Assembly (NCBI GenBank): GCA_035236585.1
Contig: CP141136.1
Location: 50,051,136 to 50,115,135, forward strand
From: Warburgia ugandensis
Taxonomy: Eukaryota > Streptophyta > Magnoliopsida > Canellales > Canellaceae
Length of the DNA stretch: 64,000 nt
Reading direction: 5' to 3'
The translations under genes and the position numbers were made by a program. Every line of letters begins with the position of its first letter. Position 1 is the stretch's first letter. The notes under the pieces were generated by a model. The model ran no database searches. It was not told the DNA's origin and worked only from the letters and a program-made list of their open reading frames with translations. Shown here piece by piece: positions 61,557 through 64,000 of this stretch.

Positions 61557-64000
61557 TGTGATGATCTGGGTGTTTGTAAAACATTTTGTAAAACATGTTT
61601 CAAAGGCAGGGCCCTTAGTGGTAATTTTTTTTTCCAAACAATGCAGTGGAAATTCTTTTCTTTTAAATTCGTTTGTAGCAAAACCCAAGTCTCACCTCAA
61701 GATACATAATACACATAGACATTTTTGTATAAAATAAAATATTATTGAATACTAGGAATCATCCAGTAGTTCACTCTTACACAGCCCATATATTATAATT
61801 ACAAACTATTGTCCAAATTAAGCTTCTCCAAAGTTCAAACCTCACCTTATATTAAAAACTCTCAATACAACACAATGATCTTAAATAAAAATACAAGTCT
61901 TTAAGGGACATACCCTGATTGATTATTCTCTTCAAGTCTTCTACTTTCTTGAGCTCCTAAGTCTTTAAGCTTTACTTCCTCAAGTCTCCTTCCCTATATC
62001 TGAGATATTATAAACATTCAAACATTTACAATATCTCAGCAAGCTATGCTTGGTAGGGGATACAAAAAATACTCCTTCACTAATACAAGAATACCTACCT
62101 CAGTCATCATTCCATCATGGTCATTTACTCGTGAGTTATCTCAACATAGAGTATATACATTATTTATGTAGTATAGGATAAATTAGTAAAAATAGTAAAA
62201 ATTGCTCAAAACATGTTCCTTTCCCTAGCTATACTTCCACTTAAAAGATCAATATTCAGCCAATTCTTGTTCAAGGATTTTCTTTCCAGGAGCTCATGTA
62301 GTGGCATCTCATTATGCCAGTGCATTCCATTATGCCACAATCTAAATCCGTACAGCACACCCAGATAACTGTATAATAATCCATTGATACCAACTATAGA
62401 AATAACAAATCCATGTCTGCATTGGGAGGACCATGGCTATCACAGTGGCAGCCTTCCCATTATTGCCCCACCCAACTTTTAGCCTCTCTTTAGGCATGGT
62501 ATCCATCATATAAATTTTAGGAAGTAGGTGGCCAAACCCTCATAATTTGCCTAGCATAGTATCCCCTGTCCTAGTACTGTGTAAAAAAAAATCACAAGCC
62601 ACCATGCTTGTATGTAAAATACATTGTACATATAAGATGATATGTCTATTTAACTAAGGCTAGAATATTTTATATGCCCTATTCTTAGGGATTCCTTAGT
62701 CTACACATCTCCTTACTTTCACCTCATTTCATTAAGTAATTAGATAGTTGATTGGATCATGGAGTTAGTTCACTTAGTTGGATTATGTGATTGGATCATG
62801 ACTATGCTAAGGTACTAAGCATACTTACATCATGAAGGTTTGTAATTTTAGACAAAAGATCACGTATGTATACACATGAATCCTTAATACATTCTTGTAC
62901 ATCCACCTACCTCAAAGTAGTATCATGGTCTTGACTCATATATCTCAACTCCATATTATCCATCATGATCTTGATTCATACATATGTTAATCATACATAT
63001 AAAGTTATTCATCTAGACAAGTATTCTTCATACATGGGTTTATCCTATGAGGGATGCCCTAACTTTTCGTGAATCATATATGATCAAGGTTTCAAATCTT
63101 CAAAGTTAACAATCTACACTATAAATTAAAACATAGAAAAATACTACACTCTATATTTCTTGTCTTTTTATTTGTCATCTTTCAAGATCTCTCTTGGATC
63201 TTGTTTGATCTTCCTTATCTTATTTACAATTTTTATTAGGATTAGATGATTTACTAAACTTTTATGCTCTTATTATTATTACTCAACCAGTTAATTTTTT
63301 TACTGGTTGAGGATAGCTTATTCCATCCTAAGTCTAGACAGTTCCTCTTATGTCAAATTGGCTAAGGCTTACTAGTTGAATGGTTGAACGCAAAGTGGTT
63401 ACTTCAATCCTCATGTAATAACCCCCTTAACCACCATGTTCATCATCCACTAGGGTGACCTTAACTCAACCTGTCATAAGGTTCTTATGAGCATTTTAAC
63501 CTTAAGTACAATTTTTAATTGATTTTAATTAAATCCATGAACATTTAAATGTCATTTAAGGAGTTCCATTATTCTCCTAATTTGGGCCAAGGAAATGATA
63601 TTCCTTATATTGTCCTACTAACAATAGTAAGTCCATGTCCTTTATTCCATGTAAATGTCCTTTCAATTCTAATTTCATTTAATTACTTTTTCAAGGTAAT
63701 TTTCATAACATAAACATTAAAGCATAGATAAATAAATAAATAAATAATCTACAATTAAATCAACTATGCAATAAATGACAATTATAATAACATTTAATAA
63801 TTCAAATGGAAATCTAACTTGCGTTAACTATTCATCATGGTCCAATGGTCATTATTCATCTTTCATCTCTTTCAGGGTTTAGATCTTGATCTTTTCATTT
63901 TACTTTAGATCTCATATATCTTCTTGATGTGATTTTATTATTAGATCATTGATGCATCTCATTAAATGATCTGATCTTTCTTAATCCAATCAATCAAGAA
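61557..64000 (-). repeat. Element F 5' LTR, partial
   Basis: From TGTGATGATCTGG onward it matches 52039 onward along the remaining 2.44 kb, with scattered substitutions and a deletion of roughly 60-70 bases near 63416 (after CTTCAATCCTCATG) relative to 53944-54000. The remaining half, including TATA box and start of the LTR, lies beyond the right edge. Confidence 0.93.

Larger units (their letters stand above)
52039..64000 (-). mobile_element. Element F: Tekay/Del chromovirus with 5 kb LTRs (right end outside window)
   Basis: A minus-strand element with left (3') LTR 52039-56975, polypurine tract, pol, gag, perfect iMet primer site and the beginning of the 5' LTR at 61557. The 4.58 kb interior encodes gag, protease, reverse transcriptase, RNase H, integrase and chromodomain in the order of Ty3/gypsy chromoviruses; reverse-transcriptase words and the C-terminal chromodomain point to Tekay/Del. 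All domains are readable but interrupted. It is inserted in a copia integrase gene. Expected full length is about 14.5 kb if both LTRs have the same size. Confidence 0.92.

Noticed and set aside
1..64000. A novel multi-gene system, CRISPR array or biosynthetic cluster
   Set aside because: All domains that can be read belong to retrotransposon gag-pol; there is no regular short repeat-spacer array and no set of host genes.

Overview
This is plant nuclear DNA. The 64 kb consist almost entirely of nested, decayed LTR retrotransposons, and I see no host gene, tRNA, rRNA or CRISPR array. The evidence is long LTRs, primer-binding sites matching plant initiator tRNA-Met or the tRNA-Asp-type site of Athila elements, gag-pol fragments of three plant lineages (Ty3/gypsy Tekay/Del chromovirus, Ty3/gypsy Athila, Ty1/copia), and low-GC sequence full of stop codons. 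A large-genome angiosperm is likely; the species cannot be told from the sequence.

Left part (1-25 kb). Athila-type LTRs and internal remnants lie mostly on the minus strand (LTR groups here called C, D and G, with degenerate TGGCGCC-type primer sites at 321, 8846 and 23000). A plus-strand D LTR (998-3065) and a 5'-truncated relative (about 3590-4616) sit between two pieces of a C LTR. Element A (9676-18520) interrupts a G-type LTR. It is structurally complete: 5-bp target duplication AGGTG, 2.67 and 2.69 kb LTRs, perfect iMet primer site and polypurine tract. Its 3.5 kb interior has no recognisable protein, like a large retrotransposon derivative (LARD).

Middle part (25-44 kb). Element B (25984-38202, plus strand) has 4.93 and 5.02 kb LTRs around a 2.26 kb interior that keeps only fragments of reverse transcriptase. 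The end of another copy's pol gene (a chromodomain) runs directly into its left LTR, giving an internal-LTR-internal-LTR arrangement. Then come a minus-strand D LTR with primer site (38496-40663) and a C LTR ending at 44012.

Right part (44-64 kb). An Athila pol (integrase, reverse transcriptase, protease, minus strand, 45.8-49.1 kb) lies behind that C LTR. Next is an unassigned GC-richer LTR-like block with a 49-bp tandem repeat. A Ty1/copia gag-protease-integrase fragment (about 51243-52038, plus strand) is cut at base 52038 by element F. F is a minus-strand Tekay/Del chromovirus of the same LTR family as B, with a 4.94 kb LTR and a gag-protease-RT-RNase H-integrase-chromodomain order that is complete but broken by stops and frameshifts. 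Its second LTR runs off the right edge.

Nothing here works together as a host pathway. The logic is that of layered insertion and decay: copia and Athila copies served as targets, Tekay-type elements landed in them, and coding capacity was lost by stops, frameshifts, deletions and substitutions, several of the latter at CG/CHG positions. I found no credible new coding system. The most interesting material is structural: the LARD-like element, the 5 kb LTR family in both orientations, the tandem element arrangement and a palindromic tandem repeat near 21.15-21.6 kb.
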